Below are positions 50,564 through 59,016 of a stretch of 64,000 nt of DNA, piece after piece. This DNA comes from Pelomonas baiyunensis (GTDB lineage Bacteria > Pseudomonadota > Gammaproteobacteria > Burkholderiales > Burkholderiaceae_C): NCBI RefSeq assembly GCF_043555935.1, contig NZ_JBIGIB010000001.1:992001-1056000 (forward strand), written 5' to 3'. The notes beneath the pieces are model-generated. The model was given only the letters and a program-made list of their open reading frames with translations, was not told where the DNA came from and ran no database searches. A program made the translations under genes and the position numbers. The stretch's first letter is position 1; each line of letters begins with the position of its first letter.

Positions 50564-51985
50564 ATGAGCACCAAGCAATTCGACGTCGTCGTCATCGGCG
50601 GCGGCCCCGGCGGTTACATCGCGGCCATTCGTGCAGCGCAACTGGGCATGAACGTCGCCTGCGTCGACGAGTGGAAAAACGAGAAGGGCGGCCCGGCCCC
50701 GGGTGGCACCTGCACCAACGTGGGCTGCATCCCGTCCAAGGCGCTGCTGCAGTCGTCGGAGCATTTCGACCACGCCGGCCACCACTTCGCCGAGCACGGC
50801 ATCAGCCTGGACAACCTGAAGATCGACGTTGCCAAGATGGTGGGCCGCAAGGACGCCGTCGTGAAGCAGAACAACGACGGCATCCTCTACCTGTTCAAGA
50901 AGAACAAGGTCACCTTCTTCCACGGCCGCGGCAGCTTCGTTGCCGCCAAGGACGGCGGTTATGAACTCAAGGCTGGCGAAGAGACCGTCTTCGCCAAGCA
51001 GGTCATCTTGGCCACGGGTTCCAACGCCCGCCAGCTGCCCGGCGCGGAGTTCGATGAAGAACTGATCCTGTCCAACGACGGCGCGCTGCGCATCCCGGCC
51101 GTGCCGGGCAAGCTGGGCGTCATCGGCTCGGGCGTCATCGGCCTGGAAATGGGTTCGGTGTGGCGCCGTTTGGGCTCCGAGGTCACCATCCTGGAAGCCA
51201 TGCCAGCCTTTCTGGCGGCTGCCGACGAAGGCGTGGCCAAGGAAGCCGCCAAGGTCTTCAAGAAGCAGGGCCTGGACATCCAGCTGAGCGTCAAGATCAG
51301 CAAGGTCACCAAGGGCAAGAACGACGTCACCATCGCCTACACCGACGCCAAGGGCGCCGAGCAGACGCTGGTGGTCGATAAGCTCATCGTGTCCATCGGC
51401 CGTGTGCCCAACACCATCGGCCTGAACCCCGAAGCCGTGGGCCTGAAGCTGGACGAGCGCGGCGCCATCGTGGTGGACGACGAGTGCAAGACCAACCTGC
51501 CCGGCGTCTGGGCCGTGGGTGACGTGGTGCGCGGCCCCATGCTCGCGCACAAGGCCGAGGAAGAGGGCGTGGCGGTGGCCGAGCGCATGGCGGGCCAGCA
51601 CGGCCACGTCAACTTCGGCACCATCCCGTGGGTCATCTACACCTCGCCCGAGATCGCCTGGGTCGGCAAGACCGAGCAACAGCTCAAGGCGGAAGGCGTG
51701 GCCTACAAGGCTGGCCAATTCCCCTTCCTGGCCAACGGCCGTGCCCGCGCGCTGGGTGACACGACCGGCTTTGTCAAGTTCCTGGCCGACGCCACGACCG
51801 ACGAGATCCTGGGTGTGCACATCATCGGCCCGTTCGCGTCCGAGCTGATCTCGGAAGCCGTGGTGGCCATGGAGTTCAAGGCCTCGGCCGAAGACATCGC
51901 CCGCATCTGCCACGCGCACCCGTCGCTGTCCGAGGCGACCAAGGAGGCGGCCCTGGCCGTCGACAAGCGCACGCTGAACTTCTGA
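50564..51985 (+). CDS. lpdA: Dihydrolipoyl dehydrogenase (E3)
   Basis: 473 residues from ATG 50564 (AAGGAA just upstream; an earlier ATG at 50483 gives an unconserved extension). FAD motif VVVIGGGPGGYIAAIRAAQLG; redox disulfide GGTCTNVGCIPSKALL; NAD motif GVIGSGVIGLEMGSVW; C-terminal catalytic His-Glu in ICHAHPSLSEATKEAAL. It reoxidises the E2 lipoyl group with NAD+. Third gene of sucABlpdA. Confidence 0.98.
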   Translation: MSTKQFDVVVIGGGPGGYIAAIRAAQLGMNVACVDEWKNEKGGPAPGGTCTNVGCIPSKALLQSSEHFDHAGHHFAEHGISLDNLKIDVAKMVGRKDAVVKQNNDGILYLFKKNKVTFFHGRGSFVAAKDGGYELKAGEETVFAKQVILATGSNARQLPGAEFDEELILSNDGALRIPAVPGKLGVIGSGVIGLEMGSVWRRLGSEVTILEAMPAFLAAADEGVAKEAAKVFKKQGLDIQLSVKISKVTKGKNDVTIAYTDAKGAEQTLVVDKLIVSIGRVPNTIGLNPEAVGLKLDERGAIVVDDECKTNLPGVWAVGDVVRGPMLAHKAEEEGVAVAERMAGQHGHVNFGTIPWVIYTSPEIAWVGKTEQQLKAEGVAYKAGQFPFLANGRARALGDTTGFVKFLADATTDEILGVHIIGPFASELISEAVVAMEFKASAEDIARICHAHPSLSEATKEAALAVDKRTLNF

Positions 51986-52006
51986 TCGGCAACGCGCAAG
52001 CAAGCA

Positions 52007-52034
52007 AGGGGCGGCCTCAACAGTCGCCCTTTTT
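52007..52034 (+). terminator. Terminator after lpdA
   Basis: GGGCG (52009-52013) pairs with CGCCC (52025-52029), followed by TTTTT. The stem is short. Confidence 0.65.
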
Positions 52035-52054
52035 CGTTCCCAGAGTCCCCGTCC

Positions 52055-53155
52055 ATGCCTTCCGTTAGCGAGCTTTACCAGCAGACCCTTGCCGAGCGTG
52101 GCTTCAAGGCCGACGAGGCCCAGCTGCGCGCCATTGCCGCGCTGCAGCGATGCCAGGATGAGTGGGAAGCCTACAAATCCCGCCGCAGCAACGCCGTGAC
52201 CAAGCTGCTGGTGCGCCCGCCGATTCCGCGCGGGGTCTACATGTACGGTGGCGTCGGCCGGGGCAAGAGCTTCCTGATGGACTGCTTTTTCCAGGCTGTG
52301 CCGCTCACGCGCAAGACGCGGCTGCACTTCCACGAGTTCATGCGCGAGGTGCACCGCGAACTGCAGGAGCTCAAGGGCATTGCCGACCCGCTGGAGGAAC
52401 TGGGCAAGCGCATCGCACGGCGCTTCCGGCTGATTTGCTTCGACGAGTTCCACGTGGCCGACGTGACCGACGCGATGATCCTGCACAGGCTGCTGGATGC
52501 GCTGTTCCGCAACCGGGTGTCCATCGTCACCACGTCCAACTTCCACCCGGACGAGCTCTATCCCAACGGCCTGCACCGTGACCGCATCCTGCCGGCCATC
52601 GAGCTGCTGAAAGACAACCTGGAAGTCATCAACGTGGACGCCGGCACCGACTACCGCCGCCGCACCCTGGAGGACATGAACCTCTACATGACCCCGCTGA
52701 ACCAGGCCAATGAGCAGGCGCTGACCCAGGCGTTCGAGTCACTGGCCGAGGCGCAAGATGAAGACCGCAAGCTGATGATCGAGCATCGTGCGCTGTGGGC
52801 TCGGCGACGCGCCGGCGGCGTGGTGTGGTTCGATTTCCAAACCCTGTGCGGCGGCCCGCGCTCACAGAACGATTACCTGGAGCTGGCGAGCCAGTTCCAC
52901 ACGCTGATCCTGTCGGACGTGCCGGAGATGCCCGTGCGTTTGGCCAGCGAGGCCCGCCGCTTCACCTGGTTGGTGGATGTGCTGTACGACCGGCGGGTCA
53001 AGCTCATCATCTCGGCGGCGGTGCCGGCGGAGCAGCTCTACACCGAGGGGCCGCTGGCGCATGAATTCCCGCGCACCGTCTCGCGCTTGCAGGAGATGCG
53101 TTCGGCCGAATACCTGGCACTCGCCCGCCGCGAGGTGGACACGTCACTGACATGA
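52055..53155 (+). CDS. zapE: Cell division protein ZapE (AFG1-like ATPase)
   Basis: 366 residues. AAA-type ATPase with Walker A YGGVGRGKSFLMD at about residue 67 and Walker B ICFDEFHVADVTDAMIL near 130. The motif VSIVTTSNFHPDELYPNGLHRDRILPAI is diagnostic for AFG1/ZapE. The protein acts on the Z-ring under stress and was named yhcM in E. coli. The next gene overlaps by four bases. Confidence 0.95.
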   Translation: MPSVSELYQQTLAERGFKADEAQLRAIAALQRCQDEWEAYKSRRSNAVTKLLVRPPIPRGVYMYGGVGRGKSFLMDCFFQAVPLTRKTRLHFHEFMREVHRELQELKGIADPLEELGKRIARRFRLICFDEFHVADVTDAMILHRLLDALFRNRVSIVTTSNFHPDELYPNGLHRDRILPAIELLKDNLEVINVDAGTDYRRRTLEDMNLYMTPLNQANEQALTQAFESLAEAQDEDRKLMIEHRALWARRRAGGVVWFDFQTLCGGPRSQNDYLELASQFHTLILSDVPEMPVRLASEARRFTWLVDVLYDRRVKLIISAAVPAEQLYTEGPLAHEFPRTVSRLQEMRSAEYLALARREVDTSLT

Positions 53156-53745
53156 ACTTGCGCATTGCCTGTCTGTGGAGCCTGGCCTTTGGGGCTGTGG
53201 CCCCAGCCATTGCCCAGCCCGCCACCCGCGCCGAAGTTGCAGCCCAGCGGGCCGCGATCGAGCAGCGGTTGGACCGCGAGAAGCAGGACTGTCAGCAGCG
53301 CTTCAACGTGGCCGCCTGCCTGGAGGATGTGCGCCTGCGTCGCCACGAGGCGCTGGCGCCGCTGGTGCGCCGCGAGCATGAACTGGCCGCGGACGAGCGC
53401 CGGGCGCGCGCAGCGGCCCAGGCCGAGCGGGTGCGTGAGCGTGAGCAGCAGGCCAGCGCCGCGGCCCCGGCGCCGCGCGAGCGGCCGCCGGTTGCGGCCC
53501 CCGCGCCGGCGGCTTCGGCGATCGCTCGGCAGCGCGACGCGCAACGACGTGTGGCCCAGCGGCAGGCGGCCGACGTGCAGGCGGCGGCCGACGCCGAGCG
53601 TCGCCGGGCGCAGGCGCAAGAACGGGTGCGCCTGCAGGAGGAGCGCCTCCAGGCGCACGAGGCCAAATTGCGAGCCCGCAGCAAGCCCGCTGCCGCACCG
53701 CTGCCCGTGCCCTCGGCCGCCAGTGCGGCGGCGGCCGGGCGCTGA
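53152..53745 (+). CDS. Small exported Ala/Arg-rich coiled-coil protein
   Basis: 197 residues, overlapping the zapE end by four bases. The signal peptide is LRIACLWSLAFGAVAPAIAQ. Residues 25-70 carry a short conserved-looking segment (EKQDCQQRFNVAACLEDVRLRRHEALAPLVRREHELA) with two Cys that could form a disulfide. The rest is Ala/Arg/Glu/Gln heptad-rich, a likely coiled coil. I do not recognise a named family. Location in the periplasm is inferred. Confidence 0.75.
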   Translation: MNLRIACLWSLAFGAVAPAIAQPATRAEVAAQRAAIEQRLDREKQDCQQRFNVAACLEDVRLRRHEALAPLVRREHELAADERRARAAAQAERVREREQQASAAAPAPRERPPVAAPAPAASAIARQRDAQRRVAQRQAADVQAAADAERRRAQAQERVRLQEERLQAHEAKLRARSKPAAAPLPVPSAASAAAAGR

Positions 53746-53799
53746 GGCGAACCGAGAGCGCTGACGGCGCTTCGGTCTGGGGCGAACCCCGGGCGTCGG

Positions 53800-54570
53800 T
53801 CAGTCGAGGTTTTCGACCTTGATGATCGCCAGCGACAGGTTGTCGCCACCGCCCCGGGCGCGCTGCCGGGCCTTGCTCAGCAGCAACTCCGCGGCTTCGC
53901 GCGGGGGCAGGCTGTACAGCACGCTGCCGAGTTCCTGCGGGGTGAAGTAGTGCCACAGGCCGTCGCTGCAGCACATCAGCGAGTCGCCCACCTCCAGGCC
54001 TTCAAAACGTTCGGAGGTGGCCGTGGGGTCTTGCACCGTGCCCAGGCAGGCGGTGAGCAGGTTGCTCTGCGGGTGTGAGCTGGCTTCGGCCTCGGTCAGC
54101 TGGCCTTCGTCCACCAGGCGCTGCACGTAGGAATGGTCCATGGTGCGCTGGACGAGCCGAGCCCCTCGGAACCAGTAGATGCGCGAGTCGCCGGAGTGAA
54201 TCCAGTGAGCGCAGCGGTCGTTCGTGACGACAAAAGCCGCCACGGTGCTGTGCGGTTCCTCCTCGGCGGAGATGGCCGTCAGCTTGATCATGAGGTGGGC
54301 CTCGGACACGATCTGGCTGAGCAGCTCGGTGGGCAGTTCGTCTTCCGGGGAGTAGCGCTCGAAGAGTTGGCGGGCCGTCAGGATCACCTGGTCCGCCGCC
54401 TTGCGGCCGCCGCTCTTGCCGCCCATGCCGTCGGCCACCACGGCCATCACGCAACCCTTGATGCGCGGATGCGCAATCACGGCGACCTGGTCTTGCTGAT
54501 ACGCCCGGTCACCCCGGTGGGTGCCGGTGGCGGCGCTGAGTCTGAATCCGACGGAGGAGGGCGAGGACAT
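53800..54570 (-). CDS. PP2C-family serine/threonine phosphatase
   Basis: 256 residues, cytoplasmic. PPM/PP2C motifs: THRGDRAYQQDQ, VMAVVADGMGGKSGGRKAADQ (metal Asp-Gly), HSGDSRIYWFRGARLVQ, CCSDGLWHYFTPQEL and GGGDNLSLAIIKV (metal Asp-Asn). Such enzymes pair with Ser/Thr kinases; no kinase is adjacent. A -10 box TATAGT lies 8 bases before the ATG with no Shine-Dalgarno, so the mRNA may be leaderless. Confidence 0.93.
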   Translation of the reverse strand: MSSPSSVGFRLSAATGTHRGDRAYQQDQVAVIAHPRIKGCVMAVVADGMGGKSGGRKAADQVILTARQLFERYSPEDELPTELLSQIVSEAHLMIKLTAISAEEEPHSTVAAFVVTNDRCAHWIHSGDSRIYWFRGARLVQRTMDHSYVQRLVDEGQLTEAEASSHPQSNLLTACLGTVQDPTATSERFEGLEVGDSLMCCSDGLWHYFTPQELGSVLYSLPPREAAELLLSKARQRARGGGDNLSLAIIKVENLD

Positions 54571-54577
54571 GGCGAAA

Positions 54578-54585
54578 ACTATACT
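54578..54585. promoter_or_regulatory. Overlapping divergent -10 boxes (PP2C and DUF465)
   Basis: ACTATACT reads TATACT on plus (54580-54585) and TATAGT on minus (54583-54578). Two polymerases could not use both at once. Confidence 0.45.
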
Positions 54586-54632
54586 GGCCCGCCCACCGCC
54601 GCCCGCCCGTGGCGCGCACTGGTAAACCCCGG

Positions 54633-54836
54633 ATGGATGAAGAACTTCACTCGCTGACGCGGCGGCTGATCGAGCTGCGCATGGAGCACGCCGACTTGGA
54701 CGCCCTGATCGACCGCATGGCCGAGCAGGCGCCGTTGGACGAGCTGGCCCTGCAGCGCCTGAAGAAGCGTCGCCTCACCCTGCGCGACATGATTGCGCGG
54801 CTGGAGGCCAGCGTGGAGCCGGATGACCTCGCCTGA
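54633..54836 (+). CDS. DUF465 (YdcH-type) family small protein
   Basis: 67 residues from ATG 54633; a GTG at 54609 would add eight residues. The helix-loop-helix DUF465 pattern is visible: LTRRLIELRMEHADLDALIDRM then LDELALQRLKKRRLTLRDMIARLE. The function of the family is not established; the protein is probably cytoplasmic and helical. Its last 14 bases overlap the dinG start. Confidence 0.85.
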   Translation: MDEELHSLTRRLIELRMEHADLDALIDRMAEQAPLDELALQRLKKRRLTLRDMIARLEASVEPDDLA

Positions 54837-56874
54837 GTTGGACGACTGGCTGGACGCGCTGGACGAGGCCACGCCGGCGGCCGGGCCCGACCCGGACGAG
54901 CTGGTGCAGGCCGTGGAGGCCGCGTTCGACGCCTCGGGCCCGCTGGCCCGGCTGGATGCGGGCTACAAGCCCCGCGAGCCGCAATTGCAGATGACCCGCG
55001 CCGTCGCCCGGGCGCTGAGCCGCCGGCAGGCGCTGGTGGTGGAGGCGGGCACCGGTGTGGGCAAGACCTTCGCATACCTCGTGCCGGCCCTGCTTGCGGG
55101 AAGCCGGGCCTTGATCAGCACGGCCACCAAGAGCCTGCAAGACCAGCTGTTCCTGCGCGACCTGCCGCGGCTGGTGCAGGCCTTGAACATGCCGGCCCGG
55201 CTGGCACTGCTCAAAGGCCGCAGCAGTTACCTGTGCCTGCACCGCATGAAGGAGGCGCGCGTGTCCGGCGAGTTCCCGGACCGGCGCACGGCGCTGTCGC
55301 TCGCGCGCATCGAGCGCTGGGCCTTGGGCACGCACACCGGGGACTTCGCCGAAATCGACGGCCTGGACGAGCGCTCGCCCATCATCCCCATCGTCAGTTC
55401 CAGCCGCGAGAACTGCCTGGGGCAGGAGTGCCCGGACTGGAAGGCCTGCTACGTCGTCAAGGCGCGCCGCGAAGCCATGGAGGCGGACGTGGTGGTGGTG
55501 AACCACCACCTCTTTTTCGCTGACATGTCGCTGCGGGACACCGGCGTTGCGGAACTGTTGCCCAGCGTCGACGTCGCCATCTTTGACGAGGCGCACCAAC
55601 TGGCCGAGGCGGGCGTGCAGTTCCTGGGCACGGTGCTGGGCACGGCCGCGCTGATCGATTTCGCCCGCGACCTGCTGGCCCAAGGGCTGGCGCACGCGCG
55701 CGGCGTGCACGACTGGCAGGCCTTGCACGCGAGCGTGGAGAAGGCCGCACGCGAGCTGCGACTGGCTGCGGCAGGCGCGCTGGCCACGGCTGGGCGCGAG
55801 CTGCGCGGCACCCTGAAGCTCGCGTGGAAGGAGCGCGCGGCCTCGCCTGCGTTCGGCGCGGCGCTGGACGGCGTGCAGGCCACCACGGCGGCAGCGTTGG
55901 AAGCCCTGACGGCGGTGCGCGAGTCGGCCCCCGATTTCGCGCGTCTGTGCGAGCGAGCGCAGGCGCTGCGCGATCTGGCCCAGCGCTTTGCGACGGAGGC
56001 CGACCCGGGCGATGTGCGCTGGATTGACCTGAGTCCGCACGCGGCGCGGCTGGTGGAGTCGCCGCTGGACATCCGCCAGGCGATGCAGCAGCAACTGGAG
56101 GGGCCACCCAAGGCGTGGGTCTTCACCTCGGCCACGCTGGGCGACGACGAGCGGCTCACCTGGTTCACCGAGCCCGCCGGGCTGGAGGACGCCGAGGTGC
56201 TGCGGGTTGGCAGCCCGTTCGACTACCCCGCCCATGCCCGGCTGTACGTGCCGCGGGGCTTTCCCAAGCCGAGCGAGCCGCACCACGCCGCCAGCGTGGG
56301 GTTGTTGGCGTCGCGGCTGGCGCGCACCCTGGGTGGGCGCACCTTCGTGCTGACCACCACGCTGAGAAACCTCCAGACCGTGGCCGATGCGCTGCGTGAA
56401 CGGTTCGAGGAGTCGGGCGACGCGATCGCCGTGCTGCAGCAGGGGGCCTTGCCCAAACGCATGCTGCTGCAGAAGTTTTTGGAGAACCCCTTGGCGGTGC
56501 TGGTCGGGTCGGCAAGCTTCTGGGAGGGCATCGACGTGCCCGGTGACGCCCTGCAGTGCGTGGTCATCGACAAGCTGCCGTTCCCGCCGCCCAACGACCC
56601 GCTTGTGGAGGCGCGCGTGCAGCGCCTGGAGGCGGCGGGCCGCAATGCCTTTGCTGAATACTTTGTGGCCGAAGCCGCCATCGCGCTGAAGCAGGGCGGT
56701 GGCCGGTTGATCCGGACGGAAACCGACCGCGGCTTGCTGGTGGTGTGCGACCCGCGCATGGCCGGCATGAATTACGGCCGGCGCCTGCGCGCCGCACTGC
56801 CGCCCATGACGCCCGTGGCCAACGAGGCCGAAGCCCTGGCCTGGTTGCAGCAACTCAATGAACAACGGGCCTGA
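54823..56874 (+). CDS. dinG: ATP-dependent helicase DinG/YoaA family
   Basis: 683 residues from ATG 54823, overlapping the DUF465 gene by 14 bases. XPD-like SF2 helicase: Walker A EAGTGVGKTFAYLVP; Fe-S cluster cysteines in SSYLCLHRMK and ENCLGQECPDWKACYVV (four Cys); DEAH box AIFDEAHQLAEAG; C-terminal helicase half with SASFWEGIDVPGDALQCVVIDKLPFPPPNDPLV and QGGGRLIRTETDRG. It unwinds DNA in repair or R-loop removal. YoaA is a close alternative. Confidence 0.94.
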   Translation: MTSPELDDWLDALDEATPAAGPDPDELVQAVEAAFDASGPLARLDAGYKPREPQLQMTRAVARALSRRQALVVEAGTGVGKTFAYLVPALLAGSRALISTATKSLQDQLFLRDLPRLVQALNMPARLALLKGRSSYLCLHRMKEARVSGEFPDRRTALSLARIERWALGTHTGDFAEIDGLDERSPIIPIVSSSRENCLGQECPDWKACYVVKARREAMEADVVVVNHHLFFADMSLRDTGVAELLPSVDVAIFDEAHQLAEAGVQFLGTVLGTAALIDFARDLLAQGLAHARGVHDWQALHASVEKAARELRLAAAGALATAGRELRGTLKLAWKERAASPAFGAALDGVQATTAAALEALTAVRESAPDFARLCERAQALRDLAQRFATEADPGDVRWIDLSPHAARLVESPLDIRQAMQQQLEGPPKAWVFTSATLGDDERLTWFTEPAGLEDAEVLRVGSPFDYPAHARLYVPRGFPKPSEPHHAASVGLLASRLARTLGGRTFVLTTTLRNLQTVADALRERFEESGDAIAVLQQGALPKRMLLQKFLENPLAVLVGSASFWEGIDVPGDALQCVVIDKLPFPPPNDPLVEARVQRLEAAGRNAFAEYFVAEAAIALKQGGGRLIRTETDRGLLVVCDPRMAGMNYGRRLRAALPPMTPVANEAEALAWLQQLNEQRA

Positions 56875-56928
56875 ACGGCCCGTTGGAATCTCTTGCGTGT
56901 TGCGGGTGTGCTTACCCGCCGCGACCCG

Positions 56929-57744
56929 TCACCAGAACTGCCACCAGGGCTTGCGCTTGCCCGCGTTGCCCGAGGCGTAGAGGCTGTTCGGGAAGTTCTT
57001 GTCGAGCACGCGGCGGGCGTCGTCGCGCAGCTGCGTCAGGCCCAGCTTGTCGTAGCTCTCGCCCATGATGAACAGCGCTTCTTCGATGCCCGGAGCGTAC
57101 TGGAACTCGGCCACCGCCGACTGGGCGCGGTTCGCCGCGGCCACGTAGGCCTTGCGGTTGAAGTAGTAACGCGCCACGTGGATTTCGTACGCGGCCAGCG
57201 TGTTGGTGATGAAGTTGATCCGGGTCGTGGCCTCGGCCGAATACTTCGAGTCCGGGAATTGCTCCACCAGCTGGCGGAACGCCAGCAGCGCTTCACGCGA
57301 GGCCTGCTGGTCACGCTCGGAGACGTCCTGGTTGGCCAGGCGGCCGAACAGACCCAGGTCTTCGTTGAAGTTCACGATGCCCTTCATGTACAGGGCGTAG
57401 TCCATGGCGGGACTGGACGGGTTGAGCTTGATGAAGCGGTCCAGCGTGGCGATGGCTTGGGCGCGTTCGCCGCTGCGGTAGTTGGCCCAGGCCAGATCCA
57501 GCGTGGCTTGCTGGCCCATGGTGGTGCCCGCTGCGCGGCCTTCGATCTTCTCGAGCGACTTGATCGCGCGGTCGTAGCTGCCCGAGCTCAGGTCGTCCTT
57601 GACGTCTGCATACAATTTGTCGAGCGCCGCTTGCGAGTTGGGGTCTTCCTTGGGTGAGGAGCCACAGCCGCTCAAGCCCAGCGCAAACGCCACCAACACA
57701 GCGCCAGCGACGACGCGGCCGGCCTTGAAATTCTCAACACACAT
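56929..57744 (-). CDS. bamD: Outer membrane assembly lipoprotein BamD
   Basis: 271 residues from ATG 57744. A lipobox GLSGCGSS near residue 26 anchors the protein in the outer membrane. TPR-like repeats follow: LYADVKDDLSSGSYDRAIKSLEKIEG, ATLDLAWANYRSGERAQAIATLDRFIKLNPSSP, and LVEQFPDSKYSAEATTRINFI. BamD is the essential TPR lipoprotein of the BAM complex that inserts beta-barrel proteins. It is divergent from rluD, with starts 43 bases apart. Confidence 0.96.
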   Translation of the reverse strand: MCVENFKAGRVVAGAVLVAFALGLSGCGSSPKEDPNSQAALDKLYADVKDDLSSGSYDRAIKSLEKIEGRAAGTTMGQQATLDLAWANYRSGERAQAIATLDRFIKLNPSSPAMDYALYMKGIVNFNEDLGLFGRLANQDVSERDQQASREALLAFRQLVEQFPDSKYSAEATTRINFITNTLAAYEIHVARYYFNRKAYVAAANRAQSAVAEFQYAPGIEEALFIMGESYDKLGLTQLRDDARRVLDKNFPNSLYASGNAGKRKPWWQFW

Positions 57745-57787
57745 GTCTGAAATCGACGGCGAAGGCGCCGGCCGGTCACGGGGAACA

Positions 57788-58780
57788 ATGGACGCGGAGT
57801 ATAGGGTGGGGGGTGACCCCGAAGCTGACGTCGACGACGGCAGCGAAGTCGAGCGCCGCTCGGCGGGGGTGGAGGCGGACGGCCACGGGGAGCGCCTGGA
57901 CCGTTGGCTGACCCGACTGGCTCCCGAGTTCTCGCGCAACCACTTGCAGTCGCTCATCGAGCGCGGTTGTGTGCGCCTGGATGGCCAGCCCGTTGGTAAA
58001 GCCGCGCACAAGTTGCGCGCCGGCCAGCAGGTGGAAGTGGAACTGCAACCCACCGACGAAAGCCGAGCATTCCGAGCGGAGTCCATGGCGTTGGATATCG
58101 TCCACGAAGACGAGCACCTGTTGGTGGTCAACAAGCCTGCGGGTCTGGTGGTGCACCCAGCGCCCGGCAACTGGTCGGGCACGCTGATGAATGGCTTGTT
58201 GGCGCACCACCCGGCGGCGGCGGGGCTGCCACGCGCCGGCATCGTGCATCGGCTGGACAAGGACACCAGCGGCCTGATGGTCGTGGGCAAGACGCTGGAG
58301 GCCGTGACCGCGTTGACCCGACAGATCGCCGCGCGCGAGGTGCACCGTGAATACCTTGCGCTCGCCTGGGGTCGTGTGGAGACGGAGTTCACAGTGGACC
58401 AAGCCATGCGGCGCGATCCGCTGTCGCGCGTCAAGATGGCGATTGCGCCGGCCAACCTGGGCAAGCCCGCCCGTACGGATGTCTATCCGCTCGGTGTGGG
58501 CGAGGTGAAAGGCCGCCCGGTGAGCGCGGTGCATTGCGTGTTGCACACCGGGCGCACGCACCAGATTCGCGTGCACTTGATGCACAGCGGTCACCCCCTG
58601 GTGGCTGACGCTTTGTACGGCGGAGTCCCGGCCCTCGGGCTGGAACGGCAAGCGCTGCACGCGGCGCGCCTGGGCTTTGAACACCCGGTCTTGTCCACGG
58701 CGTTGCGGTTCACGTCGCCGCTGCCGGCGGACCTGGCCGCGGCGTGGTCGCAGGTGGGCGCCGAAGTGCTGCCGGACTGA
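57788..58780 (+). CDS. rluD: 23S rRNA pseudouridine synthase RluD
   Basis: 330 residues from ATG 57788 (ACGGGGA upstream); an in-frame ATG at 57743 is possible but its first 15 residues are unconserved. An S4 RNA-binding domain (RLDRWLTRLAPEFSRNHLQSLIERGCVRLDGQPV) is followed by the catalytic domain with the Asp in GIVHRLDKDTSGLMVVGK and the motif HTGRTHQIRVHLMHSGHPLVADALYG. It modifies 23S rRNA helix 69 uridines. It lies 44 bases from bamD. Confidence 0.95.
   Translation: MDAEYRVGGDPEADVDDGSEVERRSAGVEADGHGERLDRWLTRLAPEFSRNHLQSLIERGCVRLDGQPVGKAAHKLRAGQQVEVELQPTDESRAFRAESMALDIVHEDEHLLVVNKPAGLVVHPAPGNWSGTLMNGLLAHHPAAAGLPRAGIVHRLDKDTSGLMVVGKTLEAVTALTRQIAAREVHREYLALAWGRVETEFTVDQAMRRDPLSRVKMAIAPANLGKPARTDVYPLGVGEVKGRPVSAVHCVLHTGRTHQIRVHLMHSGHPLVADALYGGVPALGLERQALHAARLGFEHPVLSTALRFTSPLPADLAAAWSQVGAEVLPD
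57798..57803 (-). promoter_or_regulatory. -10 box of bamD inside the rluD start
   Basis: TATACT on the minus strand, 54 bases before the bamD ATG. It falls within the first codons of rluD, so the two divergent promoters overlap each other's transcript. Confidence 0.4.
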
Positions 58781-59016
58781 CCGGCTACAATGTGCCCCGG
58801 TTGTTGTGGCAGCCGACGCGCCCAGGTGGCGCGAACCGCGCGGAGAGCAGTTGACCCGCCCGCCGGCCCACCGCCCCGAACACGCCCCGCGGATTGACTG
58901 ATGAGTCCCCCGGTGGCGGTCGGAAGAACCCCGTGAAAGAGGCCTGAAGGTTGCAGTGAGCGACCCAGGCGAAGCGGAATGCCAGTGATGGCTTGATTGA
59001 GGGCGCCTTTGCGTTC
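58781..59016 (+). promoter_or_regulatory. scpB promoter and long 5' leader
   Basis: TACAAT (58786-58791, context GGCTACAATG) lies right after the rluD stop. The 225 bases to scpB hold no recognised gene; the run is GC-rich with several short inverted repeats. Confidence 0.45.

Noticed and set aside
54775..56865. Open frame of 696 codons antisense to dinG
   Set aside because: Gln/Arg/His-rich mirror frame without motifs.
56929..58464. A 511-codon frame containing bamD with a long N-terminal extension
   Set aside because: The extension overlaps rluD on the other strand and lacks homology; BamD starts at its lipoprotein signal at 57744.
58898..58905. CTGATGAG resembling a hammerhead ribozyme core in the scpB leader
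   Set aside because: The second core element GAAA is not found in the needed place (GGAAG instead) and no matching stems I and III are visible.
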